From the NCBI GenBank assembly GCA_948745425.1, contig CAPZDM010000073.1, positions 1-6,992 on the forward strand: a stretch of DNA of 6,992 bases. Direction: 5' to 3'. The stretch is from an uncultured Clostridia bacterium (GTDB lineage Bacteria; Bacillota; Clostridia; TANB77; CAG-508). Of this stretch, positions 1 through 5,836 are shown piece after piece. Made by a program: the position numbers and the translations under genes. The notes beneath the pieces are model-generated. The model was not told where the DNA came from, ran no database searches, and saw only the letters and a program-made list of their open reading frames with translations. Numbering within the stretch: position 1 is the first letter of the stretch; each line of letters begins with the position of its first letter.

Positions 1-4
1 TTTC

Positions 5-52
5 TGTACATTTTTATTTTGCTTTTTTTGTACATTTATATTTTATCGCTAA
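5..52. repeat. Two tandem ~24-bp direct repeats upstream of mobC
   Basis: TGTACATTTTTATTTT at 5-20 recurs as TGTACATTTATATTTT at 29-44, with one mismatch in 16 and a start-to-start distance of 24 bp. Each copy begins with the palindromic hexamer TGTACA. Both lie directly ahead of the mobilization genes, where an oriT, a relaxosome-protein binding site or an autoregulatory operator would be expected. The array touches the window edge, so more copies may lie upstream. The role is inferred from position. The T-richness makes a chance slippage repeat possible. Confidence 0.5.
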
Positions 53-65
53 TATTAATGTTAGA

Positions 66-353
66 GTGAGTGAAAATGAGAAGAAAAAATTACAAAGAAA
101 TGCTAAAAAGAGTAAATTATCTTTATCAGGTTATTTAAGAAAATCAGGATTGCAACAAAAGATTTATGAAGTACTAGATGAAAAAATTTACAAAATATAT
201 GCAGGAATAACTGATTTAAAATATCAATTTCCTTATCTAAATAATGAAGAAGTAAGAGAAAAAATAGAAAAGATGCAAAGTGATTTTCTAGATGTATATA
301 ACAATAAAGAAGATGGTGATGAAGATGGCAACAACGAAAATATGGGCAATTAA
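66..353 (+). CDS. MobC-like ribbon-helix-helix mobilization accessory protein
   Basis: This small, highly charged 95-residue protein has the pattern S-E-N-E-KKKL...KKSKLSLSGYLRKSG at residues 2-28. That pattern is typical of the ribbon-helix-helix N-terminus of MobC-type relaxosome proteins, which bind near oriT and help the relaxase nick DNA. A helical acidic C-terminus follows. The gene overlaps the relaxase start by 29 bp, the usual order and coupling for such pairs. GTG at 66 is the only conventional start, but it has no clear Shine-Dalgarno site. The frame stays open to base 1, and the codons just upstream read I-N-V-R-V, resembling the missing first beta strand of the fold. The true start may therefore be a non-standard ATT near 54, or the native 5' end may have been replaced. 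The family call is good and the start is uncertain. Confidence 0.75.
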   Translation: MSENEKKKLQRNAKKSKLSLSGYLRKSGLQQKIYEVLDEKIYKIYAGITDLKYQFPYLNNEEVREKIEKMQSDFLDVYNNKEDGDEDGNNENMGN

Positions 354-1695
354 AGATAGCTTATCACGAGTAGTAAATTATGCGAAAAATCCAGAAAAGA
401 CACTCTTTTCTGATTTGAAACAAGTATTAATGTATGCAGAAAATAGTAAAAAGACTGTTGATGAAAATGAGAAAACTATGTATGTAACAGGAGTAAATTG
501 TAATAGCGACACAGCTTATGAAGAAATGAATTTTGTACAGAAAAAGTTTGATAAATGTATAGGAAATATAGCATATCATGCATACCAAAGTTTTAAAACA
601 GGAGAAGTATCACCAGAACTTGCACACAAAATTGGAGTAGAACTAGCAAAAGAAATATGGAGTGAGTATCAAGTTGTAGTTGCAACACACTTTAATACTG
701 GCACATATCATAACCATTTTGTAGTAAATTCAGTTAATATGTTTACTGGAAAGAAATTTAATTGCAATAAAGGTGCATATTATAAAATTAGAGAAATTTC
801 AGATAGATTATGTAGAGAAAATAATCTAATAGTTATAGAAAATCCAAAAGGAAAAACACCAAGAAGTATATATTTTGCAGAAAAAAGAGGAGAGCCTACG
901 AAGTATAACCTAATGAGACAAGCTATGGATGAAACAATGAAAATATGTATGAGTTATGCACAATTTAAAAAGGCAATGTATAAAAAAGGCTATATTATAA
1001 ATGATGATAGCAACAGAAAGTATCCTACAATTCGCTCAATAAATGATAAAAAAGCAGTAAGAATGTATCAATTAGGAGAAAAGTATTTACCACAAAATAT
1101 TGTTGAAAGACTATTCAAAAATCCATATTATGTGCAAGATGAATACTATAAATTAGTAAAACCGAGGAAATATAATAAGCAGTATGTTTATAGATTTAAA
1201 GGCAAATTCAAAGATATTAGTAAAATAAGTGGAATTGATGCACTTTTTCTAATACTATTTCATTTATTAGGTTTAATTCCGAAAAGAGAAGATTATAAGC
1301 CATTATCACCAGAAATGAGACGAGAAGTTAGAAAAATGGAACGTTATTCTAATGAAACTAGACTTATTGTAACAGAAAAATTAAAAACAACAGAAGATGT
1401 AAAAAACTATATTTTACAAACTGAAAAAGATATTGAAGGTGTTACTAATTTAAGACAAAAATACAGAAATAAACTAAGAAATTGTACAGATGATAATTTA
1501 ATAAAGGAATACAAAGCAAAGCGAGATGAATGTACTACTATTTTAAATGAATATAGAAAAAATCTAAAAATATCAAATTGGATTTTAGAAGATACACCAA
1601 AGGTTAAAGAAGTTATAAAAATTGAACAGCAAATGAAAAGAGAGCAAGAAGATATTGCTAAAACAAAGAAAAAAGATAAATATATAGGCAGATAA
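325..1695 (+). CDS. MOBP-type relaxase/mobilization nuclease
   Basis: This is a 456-residue relaxase that should nick one strand at oriT and stay covalently bound during transfer. The N-terminus MATTKIWAIKDSLSRVV precedes Y19, the likely catalytic tyrosine in the family's SLxxVxxYxxNPEKT pattern. The metal-binding histidine motif is HFNTGTYHNH at residues 122-131 (H122, H129, H131), followed by VVNSVN, as in the Relaxase family PF03432. A short hydrophobic stretch at about 303-319 (GIDALFLILFHLLGLIP) precedes a long charged, probably coiled-coil C-terminus, a layout common in clostridial mobilizable elements. An upstream in-frame ATG at 292 exists, but the conserved N-terminus starts at ATG 325, which has a GGTGA-like site at 315-319. 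Translation is probably coupled to the overlapping MobC-like gene. Length and motifs indicate an intact protein. Confidence 0.93.
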   Translation: MATTKIWAIKDSLSRVVNYAKNPEKTLFSDLKQVLMYAENSKKTVDENEKTMYVTGVNCNSDTAYEEMNFVQKKFDKCIGNIAYHAYQSFKTGEVSPELAHKIGVELAKEIWSEYQVVVATHFNTGTYHNHFVVNSVNMFTGKKFNCNKGAYYKIREISDRLCRENNLIVIENPKGKTPRSIYFAEKRGEPTKYNLMRQAMDETMKICMSYAQFKKAMYKKGYIINDDSNRKYPTIRSINDKKAVRMYQLGEKYLPQNIVERLFKNPYYVQDEYYKLVKPRKYNKQYVYRFKGKFKDISKISGIDALFLILFHLLGLIPKREDYKPLSPEMRREVRKMERYSNETRLIVTEKLKTTEDVKNYILQTEKDIEGVTNLRQKYRNKLRNCTDDNLIKEYKAKRDECTTILNEYRKNLKISNWILEDTPKVKEVIKIEQQMKREQEDIAKTKKKDKYIGR

Positions 1696-1744
1696 ATTAT
1701 AAAAGGTTGTTATGTATAAAAGTAGCAGCCTTTTTATAATTTTT
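1696..1744 (+). terminator. Rho-independent terminator after the relaxase
   Basis: The hairpin starts at the relaxase stop codon. AAAAGGTTGTTA at 1701-1712 pairs with TAGCAGCCTTTT at 1723-1734, using two G-U pairs and a 10-nt loop. The stem extends outward through 1696-1700 with 1736-1740 if T1735 is bulged. It is followed by a short T run. It separates the mobilization transcript from the nuclease genes downstream. Confidence 0.85.
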
Positions 1745-1767
1745 AAAAATGAATATTCTGGAAACAA

Positions 1768-1796
1768 TTGTATTTATATTAATTTTATGGTATAAA
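1768..1796 (+). promoter_or_regulatory. Predicted sigma-A promoter for the DUF1016 gene
   Basis: TTGTAT at 1768-1773 and TATAAA at 1791-1796 are separated by exactly 17 bp. The -10 element is good and the -35 element is weak. Transcription would start around 1803, just ahead of the palindrome at 1808-1838. The terminator upstream makes an independent promoter here likely. It is a pattern match only, and random AT-rich DNA produces similar boxes. Confidence 0.5.
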
Positions 1797-1807
1797 TAAG
1801 TAAAATA

Positions 1808-1838
1808 TGAATTTTGCAGCATGATGTTGCAAAATTCA
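1808..1838. repeat. 31-bp palindrome P1, candidate operator or 5' UTR hairpin
   Basis: The arms are TGAATTTTGCAGCAT and ATGTTGCAAAATTCA around a single central G at 1823. Fourteen of 15 pairs match, and the exception (G1819/T1827) would be a G-U pair in RNA. The site lies just downstream of the predicted transcription start and 4 bp before the GGAGG ribosome site, so it could act as a protein-binding operator or as an RNA hairpin that hides the ribosome site. Its core is nearly identical to the palindrome at 2142-2172. Confidence 0.85.
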
Positions 1839-1842
1839 AAAT

Positions 1843-1847
1843 GGAGG
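1843..1847 (+). promoter_or_regulatory. Shine-Dalgarno site that fixes the GTG start of the DUF1016 gene
   Basis: GGAGG sits 6 nt ahead of GTG at 1854. The longer in-frame reading from ATG 1821 has no ribosome site and would start inside palindrome P1. The GTG start is therefore preferred. Confidence 0.8.
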
Positions 1848-1853
1848 AAAATT

Positions 1854-2891
1854 GTGGAAGATTTAACAAATATTATCAACGATGATGAGTATTTTAAATT
1901 TTTGAATGAAATAAAAAATGATATAATTACAACGAGAAGAAAAGTGCTAACACAAGCTAATAATGAGGTTATACTAATGTATCATCGAATTGGAAAAGGT
2001 TTAATAAAAAATACAAAGTATGGAAATAGCTTCATAGATACTTTAGCAAAAGATTTAAAGCTGGAATTTCCAGATATGCAAGGTTTATCAGCGAGAAATT
2101 TAAGATATATGAAAAAATTTGCAAAAGAATTTGAATATGATGCAATTTTGCAACATCATGTTGCAAAATTGCCATGGACAACTATAACAACAATTATGGA
2201 TAAAATAAAAGATGAACAAGAAAGATTATGGTATGCCGAAAAAACATTAGAAAATTTATGGTCAAGAACTATATTAGAACATCAAATTGCAACAGATTTA
2301 TATAATAGACAAGCATTGTTAGACAACAAAATAAGTAATTATAAAGAAACATTACCTATAGAGCTTGGAAAGAGAGCATTGGAAATGCTAAAAGATCCAT
2401 ACGTTTTTGATATTGAAGGTTATGGAAAAGATGTACTAGAAAAAGATGTAGAAGATGCATTAGTTTCTAATATTACAAATTTACTTTTAGAGTTCGGAAA
2501 TGGTTTTGCTTTTGTAGGAAGACAATATCATTTAGAAATAGAAGGAGAAGATTATTATATAGATTTACTATTTTACAATTTAAACTTGAAATGCTATGTT
2601 GTAGTAGAATTAAAAACTGTTAAATTTATACCAGAATTTGCAGGTAAGTTAAATTTCTATTTAAATGCAGTAGATATGCTACTAAAGAAAGAAGATGACA
2701 ATCCAACAATAGGAATTTTGCTATGTAGAGATGAACATAAGTTAACTGCTGAACTAGCTTTGAAAGATATAAATAAGCCAATAGGTGTTGCAGAATATAA
2801 ATATTTACAAGAGATACCAGAGTATTTAGCAAATAACTTACCAAGTATAGAAACACTAGAGAAAAGATTAAATAATAAAGATGAAAATTAA
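1854..2891 (+). CDS. DUF1016/YhcG-family PD-(D/E)XK nuclease domain protein
   Basis: This 345-residue protein has the two-part layout of the DUF1016 family. The N-terminal helical domain (about residues 15-150) carries R-x(5)-A-N-x-E-V-I-x-M-Y-x-R-I-G, an FPDMQGLSARNLRYMKKF stretch, LPW, and ERLWYAEKTLENLWSRTILEHQI. The C-terminal nuclease domain (about 180-325) has DLLFYN with D237 and VVVELK with E252 and K254, giving the PD-(D/E)XK pattern D-x14-E-x-K, then AGKLNFYLN and IGILLC. The active-site residues are all present, so it is probably a working Mg-dependent DNA endonuclease. Such proteins are scattered among mobile elements and near restriction systems, but the exact role of most is unknown. 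The gene lies downstream of its own predicted promoter and 86 bp before the AIPR gene with no terminator between them. A 31-bp perfect palindrome lies inside the coding sequence at residues 97-107. Confidence 0.92.
   Translation: MEDLTNIINDDEYFKFLNEIKNDIITTRRKVLTQANNEVILMYHRIGKGLIKNTKYGNSFIDTLAKDLKLEFPDMQGLSARNLRYMKKFAKEFEYDAILQHHVAKLPWTTITTIMDKIKDEQERLWYAEKTLENLWSRTILEHQIATDLYNRQALLDNKISNYKETLPIELGKRALEMLKDPYVFDIEGYGKDVLEKDVEDALVSNITNLLLEFGNGFAFVGRQYHLEIEGEDYYIDLLFYNLNLKCYVVVELKTVKFIPEFAGKLNFYLNAVDMLLKKEDDNPTIGILLCRDEHKLTAELALKDINKPIGVAEYKYLQEIPEYLANNLPSIETLEKRLNNKDEN
2142..2172. repeat. 31-bp perfect palindrome P2 inside the DUF1016 coding sequence
   Basis: The arms GCAATTTTGCAACAT and ATGTTGCAAAATTGC pair perfectly, 15 of 15, around C2157. 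The palindrome begins on a codon boundary and encodes A-I-L-Q-H-H-V-A-K-L. The 27-bp core matches palindrome P1 at 1810-1836 with two differences, so the two are copies of one site. A perfect 15-bp inverted repeat within a conserved-looking coding segment suggests selection as a DNA or RNA site as well as a peptide. Confidence 0.9.
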
Positions 2892-2977
2892 TATTAGAGA
2901 AAAATTTAAAATATATAAACTAATGATAGAAAAATGAAGTGATGAGAAAATTTATAAAGTAAGAAGAGGTGTTTTTT

Positions 2978-4663
2978 ATGGCAACAAGATTTGAAAGAAT
3001 ATATAGCGATATAAAAGAAAGTATAGAATATTTGGTTGGACAATATTATCCAGATAATTTTTCATCAGCTTTTGGACATTATTTTTTAAAGACAAAATTT
3101 GGATTAAGTGATGACGAAGCAGCTGAATGTGTAACAGATGGATATGATGATAATGGGATTGATGCAATTTATATTGAAAATAATGAAACAGTACACTTTT
3201 TTCAATTTAAATTTCCTTCTGATTTAAAGGGAATTTCAAATGGCATAAAAGAAGATGAAATTTTAAAATTGGAAAACGGATTTGAGAATTTTGTATCTCC
3301 AAATGAAGATTTTTCACAGATTGAATGGAATGAATTATTAAAAGAGAAAAGAAAAGAGTATGATAAATTCGATATTTATAATTTTAAACTATGGGTTATA
3401 AGATTTTCAAATCAAACAATAAGTGAAAAAATAATAAAAAAAATGAATAACTGTTTAAAAAATTATTCTAATCGTACAGGAAATACAATAGAATTTAATT
3501 ATATGTTGGCAGAACAATGTGTTGCATTATATGAAAAAAATATAAAAAACATTTGTCCTGATTTTAAATTAAAATATAAAAAAACATTAAGTCCATTTTC
3601 AGATGAAAAGTCTGTAGTAATAAGTGCATATGTTCCATTATTAGATATATATGAAACATTTAGTACAATTCAAGATAATGTATATGAGGGAAATGTAAGA
3701 TATTTAAATCCTAACTCTAAAATAAATGATGGAATAAGAAAGACCATATTACATGATTATACGAATTTTCATTTATTAAATAACGGAATTACAATTATTT
3801 GTGAATCTTGTAACGATAATACAGCACAAGCTTATTTAGATGTGAAAAGTGGAACAATAATAAATGGGGCACAAACAGTAGGAACAATTATTAATACATT
3901 AAAGAACATTGAAGAAAGTGAAAGACAAAATTATTTAAATTCATTTGTATTTGTAAAAATAGTTTCATTTACGAATGATGAGAAATTAGTAAATGATATG
4001 GTATATACATTAAATACTCAAAATCAGATGAAAAATTCATATTCAATATCTAATGATCCAATTGTAAAAAAGGTTCAAGAAAAAATAAATAAAGATACAG
4101 AATTTTTCTTAGAAATAAAGAATAATGAATTTAATTTTGAAAAAGTTAAAAATAATAATTTTAATAAATTAACTAAAAATAAGATTGATATTGAAACTTT
4201 CATTCAAGTATATGTTGCCTTTTATAATATATCTAATTTGGCAAATTTGACTAAAAATAATAAAGCAAGTTTATTTGATATAAATAATATTGAAAAAGTG
4301 ATAAATGATTTGAATTATGAAAAAGCTATTAGAGTATATAAAATATATTTGCAATTGATGGATATAATAAAAGATTATAGAGCCTATAGAAAAAATCGTG
4401 ATAAAAAAGATATTTTAAATATTTTAGATATAAAAGAAGATGAAATTGACGAATATAGATACTTAAATACAGGTAATTTTATAATTATGTATGCATTAGG
4501 AATTGCGAATATTAACAAAAATATAGAACCAGAAGGAAATATTATAACTATAATTAAATTTTTAAAAGATAAATTTAAGGATGAAAGTAATATTTCAAAT
4601 GCTACAAAAACAAAAGAGTCATTTGAGCAAGTCAAAGAATTTATGAAAAAGTTTACAATATAA
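2978..4663 (+). CDS. AIPR-family (abortive phage infection) protein
   Basis: This 561-residue protein resembles the AIPR family (PF10592), members of which are linked to abortive phage infection and often occur with defence genes. The N-terminus has DDNGIDAIYI (D62) followed by HFFQFKF (Q76, K78). This D-x13-Q-x-K pattern is the Q-type PD-(D/E)XK nuclease motif seen in Mrr-like proteins. The central AIPR signature includes HLLNNGITII (N268, N269, G270) and IINGAQTVGTI (N296-T300), with INDGIRKTI upstream. The C-terminal third is lysine- and asparagine-rich and helical. ATG 2978 is chosen over an in-frame GTG at 2969 because an AGAGG-type ribosome site at 2965-2969 is spaced 8 nt from it. No terminator separates it from the DUF1016 gene, so co-transcription is plausible but unproven. 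The likely role is phage-triggered nucleic acid damage, inferred from family. Confidence 0.88.
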   Translation: MATRFERIYSDIKESIEYLVGQYYPDNFSSAFGHYFLKTKFGLSDDEAAECVTDGYDDNGIDAIYIENNETVHFFQFKFPSDLKGISNGIKEDEILKLENGFENFVSPNEDFSQIEWNELLKEKRKEYDKFDIYNFKLWVIRFSNQTISEKIIKKMNNCLKNYSNRTGNTIEFNYMLAEQCVALYEKNIKNICPDFKLKYKKTLSPFSDEKSVVISAYVPLLDIYETFSTIQDNVYEGNVRYLNPNSKINDGIRKTILHDYTNFHLLNNGITIICESCNDNTAQAYLDVKSGTIINGAQTVGTIINTLKNIEESERQNYLNSFVFVKIVSFTNDEKLVNDMVYTLNTQNQMKNSYSISNDPIVKKVQEKINKDTEFFLEIKNNEFNFEKVKNNNFNKLTKNKIDIETFIQVYVAFYNISNLANLTKNNKASLFDINNIEKVINDLNYEKAIRVYKIYLQLMDIIKDYRAYRKNRDKKDILNILDIKEDEIDEYRYLNTGNFIIMYALGIANINKNIEPEGNIITIIKFLKDKFKDESNISNATKTKESFEQVKEFMKKFTI

Positions 4664-4788
4664 AATATTTTTTCAGAAATTCACTAGTTATAGTACAATA
4701 TATTAATTATTATAGAGAACAGAATGAGCTAGAAGGTATGAAGTTTGGAAAAAAGAAAAGAAGAGAGTTAACGAGAGGGAATTAGATT
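4664..4788. other. Gene-poor junction between defence genes and enzyme operon
   Basis: No complete gene is visible in these 125 bases. A possible weak promoter is TTTCAG at 4671-4676 with TACAAT at 4694-4699, 17 bp apart. A short open stretch at 4728-4796 ends in TAA overlapping the following ATG and could be the tail of a lost upstream gene, but it resembles nothing I can name. A ribosome site, GAGAGGGA at 4773-4780, serves the broken gene that follows. This is the most likely place for an insertion boundary, though no target-site duplication or attachment site could be recognised. Confidence 0.35.
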
Positions 4789-5149
4789 ATGAATAAAAAG
4801 TTTGCAGAGAACTGGTTAGATAAGTTAAAGGATTCATAGTGGAATAAAGATATAGAAAAAGCAACATCTTTATTCACACAGACAACCTTTTATCAAGAAA
4901 CACCATTTATGAAGCCATATACAACATTTGATGAATAAAACAAGAATGAAACATATTAAAAATCAAAACATAGAAAATATAGAGTTTAAAATATTAGCAA
5001 TAGATAAAAATGTTTTAATAGTAGAATGGATATTTGAAAGAAATATAATAGCATTTGATGGTATTTATGAAATAAAATTTAATGATAATATGGAGTGTAT
5101 TTATTTTAAAAGTTGGGAGATGGAGGAAAATAAACGACTAAAGAAGTAG
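4789..5149 (+). pseudogene. Broken NTF2/SnoaL-like domain protein gene
   Basis: ATG 4789 has a good ribosome site, but the frame hits TAG at 4837-4839 after MNKKFAENWLDKLKDS. Translation then continues in the same frame as WNKDIEKATSLFTQTTFY and QETPFMKPYTTFDE until TAA at 4936. The rest is read one frame over: KHIKNQNIENIEFKILAID, then WIFERNIIAFDGIYEIKF and YFKSWEMEENK. Joined, this is a small alpha+beta protein of about 115 residues like NTF2/SnoaL-type proteins, a fold used by ligand-binding proteins and some isomerases. Restoring one base near 4936 and one G near 4948 gives DEIKQEWKHIKNQ, typical of the family. The TAG probably replaced TGG. TAG is a real stop here because the SDR and MBL-fold genes end with it. 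The native stop was probably TGA at 5135-5137, now CGA, so the frame runs on to 5149. Confidence 0.75.
5122..5126 (+). promoter_or_regulatory. Shine-Dalgarno site of the SDR gene
   Basis: GGAGG lies inside the end of the broken upstream gene, exactly 7 nt ahead of ACG at 5134. The placement shows that translation of the SDR was meant to begin at 5134 and not at the first in-frame ATG, 5251. Confidence 0.75.
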
Positions 5150-5823
5150 TAATTATAACAGGTGGAGCAAGTGGTCTTGGCTTAGAACTTGTTAAACAAT
5201 TTGTTGAAAAGAATTACTTTGTATGTAACATAGATAGAGATTTTGAAAAAATGAAGATATTAGCTAATACATATAAAGATAACTACAAAGGTTTTATAGG
5301 AGATATTTCTGATAGTAAATTTGTTAAAGATACTATTGATGAAATATCAGATTTAGGAGATATAAAGATACTAATTAATAATGCAGGAGAGCCATCATTT
5401 AAGTTACCTACAAAATATGAAAAAGAAGATATAGATAAATGCTTTAAAGGTTTGCAAGGTATGATTTTATTTTCAACAGAAACTTTGAAAGCAAAAGAAG
5501 AAAAAGATTTAAAAATAGTAAATATAATGTCTTCTGCTGCACTAAGAGGAAACAAACAAGAAGCGGTATATTGTGCTACTAAATGGGGAGAAAGAGGATA
5601 TACAGAAAGTTTGAAAGTTGCATATAAAGGTACAAGTGTAAAGGTAATAGGAGTATATCCAGGAGGAATAAATACAGGGTTTTATAAAAATAGTAGAGAT
5701 TATGTATCAGAAGAAAAGCAATCTACATTTATGAAACCTTATGATGTTGCTAAAACAATCATAGATAATGTTACAAATGAAACTAACTTAACAGTTGCAG
5801 ATATCATAATTGAAAGAAATTAG
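5134..5823 (+). CDS. Short-chain dehydrogenase/reductase (SDR), start codon ACG
   Basis: Read from 5134 this is a 229-residue classical SDR, an NAD(P)-dependent oxidoreductase with a Rossmann fold; the substrate is unknown. Counting ACG as residue 1, the cofactor motif TGGASGLG is at 9-16, NNAG at 82-85, and the catalytic triad is S133, Y146 and K150 (YCATK). PGG at about 180 is the usual loop after the active site. Length and motifs are normal and there is no internal stop. The oddity is the start: an in-frame TAA at 5131 directly precedes ACG-ACT-AAA, and no ATG, GTG or TTG occurs in frame until 5251. Starting at 5251 would delete the cofactor motif. An ancestral ATG with a T-to-C change fits best, so the gene is either weakly translated from ACG or recently silenced. 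It lies 13 bp before the MBL-fold gene. Confidence 0.85.
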   Translation, partial: TTKEVVIITGGASGLGLELVKQFVEKNYFVCNIDRDFEKMKILANTYKDNYKGFIGDISDSKFVKDTIDEISDLGDIKILINNAGEPSFKLPTKYEKEDIDKCFKGLQGMILFSTETLKAKEEKDLKIVNIMSSAALRGNKQEAVYCATKWGERGYTESLKVAYKGTSVKVIGVYPGGINTGFYKNSRDYVSEEKQSTFMKPYDVAKTIIDNVTNETNLTVADIIIERN

Positions 5824-5836
5824 AAAGGGAATAGAT

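Noticed and set aside
1585..1879. Two short reverse-strand open frames around the relaxase end and DUF1016 start
   Set aside because: They are antisense to real genes or cover the terminator, and are rich in F, I and L as expected from the complement of A-rich coding DNA. They show no domain or ribosome site.
2895..2957. GAGAAAAATTTA and GAGAAAATTTA as a direct repeat between DUF1016 and AIPR genes
   Set aside because: It is a short A/T-only similarity of the kind expected by chance in this composition, with no further structure.
4384..4635. Reverse-strand hydrophobic open frame within the AIPR gene
   Set aside because: It lies wholly inside a well-supported gene, and its apparent membrane character only reflects the complement of lysine- and asparagine-rich codons.
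4660..4675. AAAATATTTT followed by T residues after the AIPR stop as a terminator
   Set aside because: The self-complementary core has no loop and only A-T pairs, so it would not form a stable hairpin.
4627..4786. Open frame with a GMKFGKKKRREL-like stretch recalling the hinge of serine recombinases
   Set aside because: It is short, begins inside the AIPR gene with no good start, and the likeness rests on a few basic residues. No recombinase catalytic region is present.
4837..4839. TAG read as a sense codon (stop-codon recoding)
   Set aside because: The SDR and MBL-fold genes end normally at TAG, and the same gene also has a frame change, so plain gene decay is the simpler explanation.
4927..5149. 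Independent 73-residue gene starting at TTG 4928
   Set aside because: No ribosome site lies before it, and its sequence continues the NTF2-like fold begun at 4789, so it is the 3' part of a broken gene.
5283..5555. Reverse-strand open frame inside the SDR gene
   Set aside because: It is a shadow of the SDR, whose NNAG and SSAA motifs lie on the + strand in the same bases.
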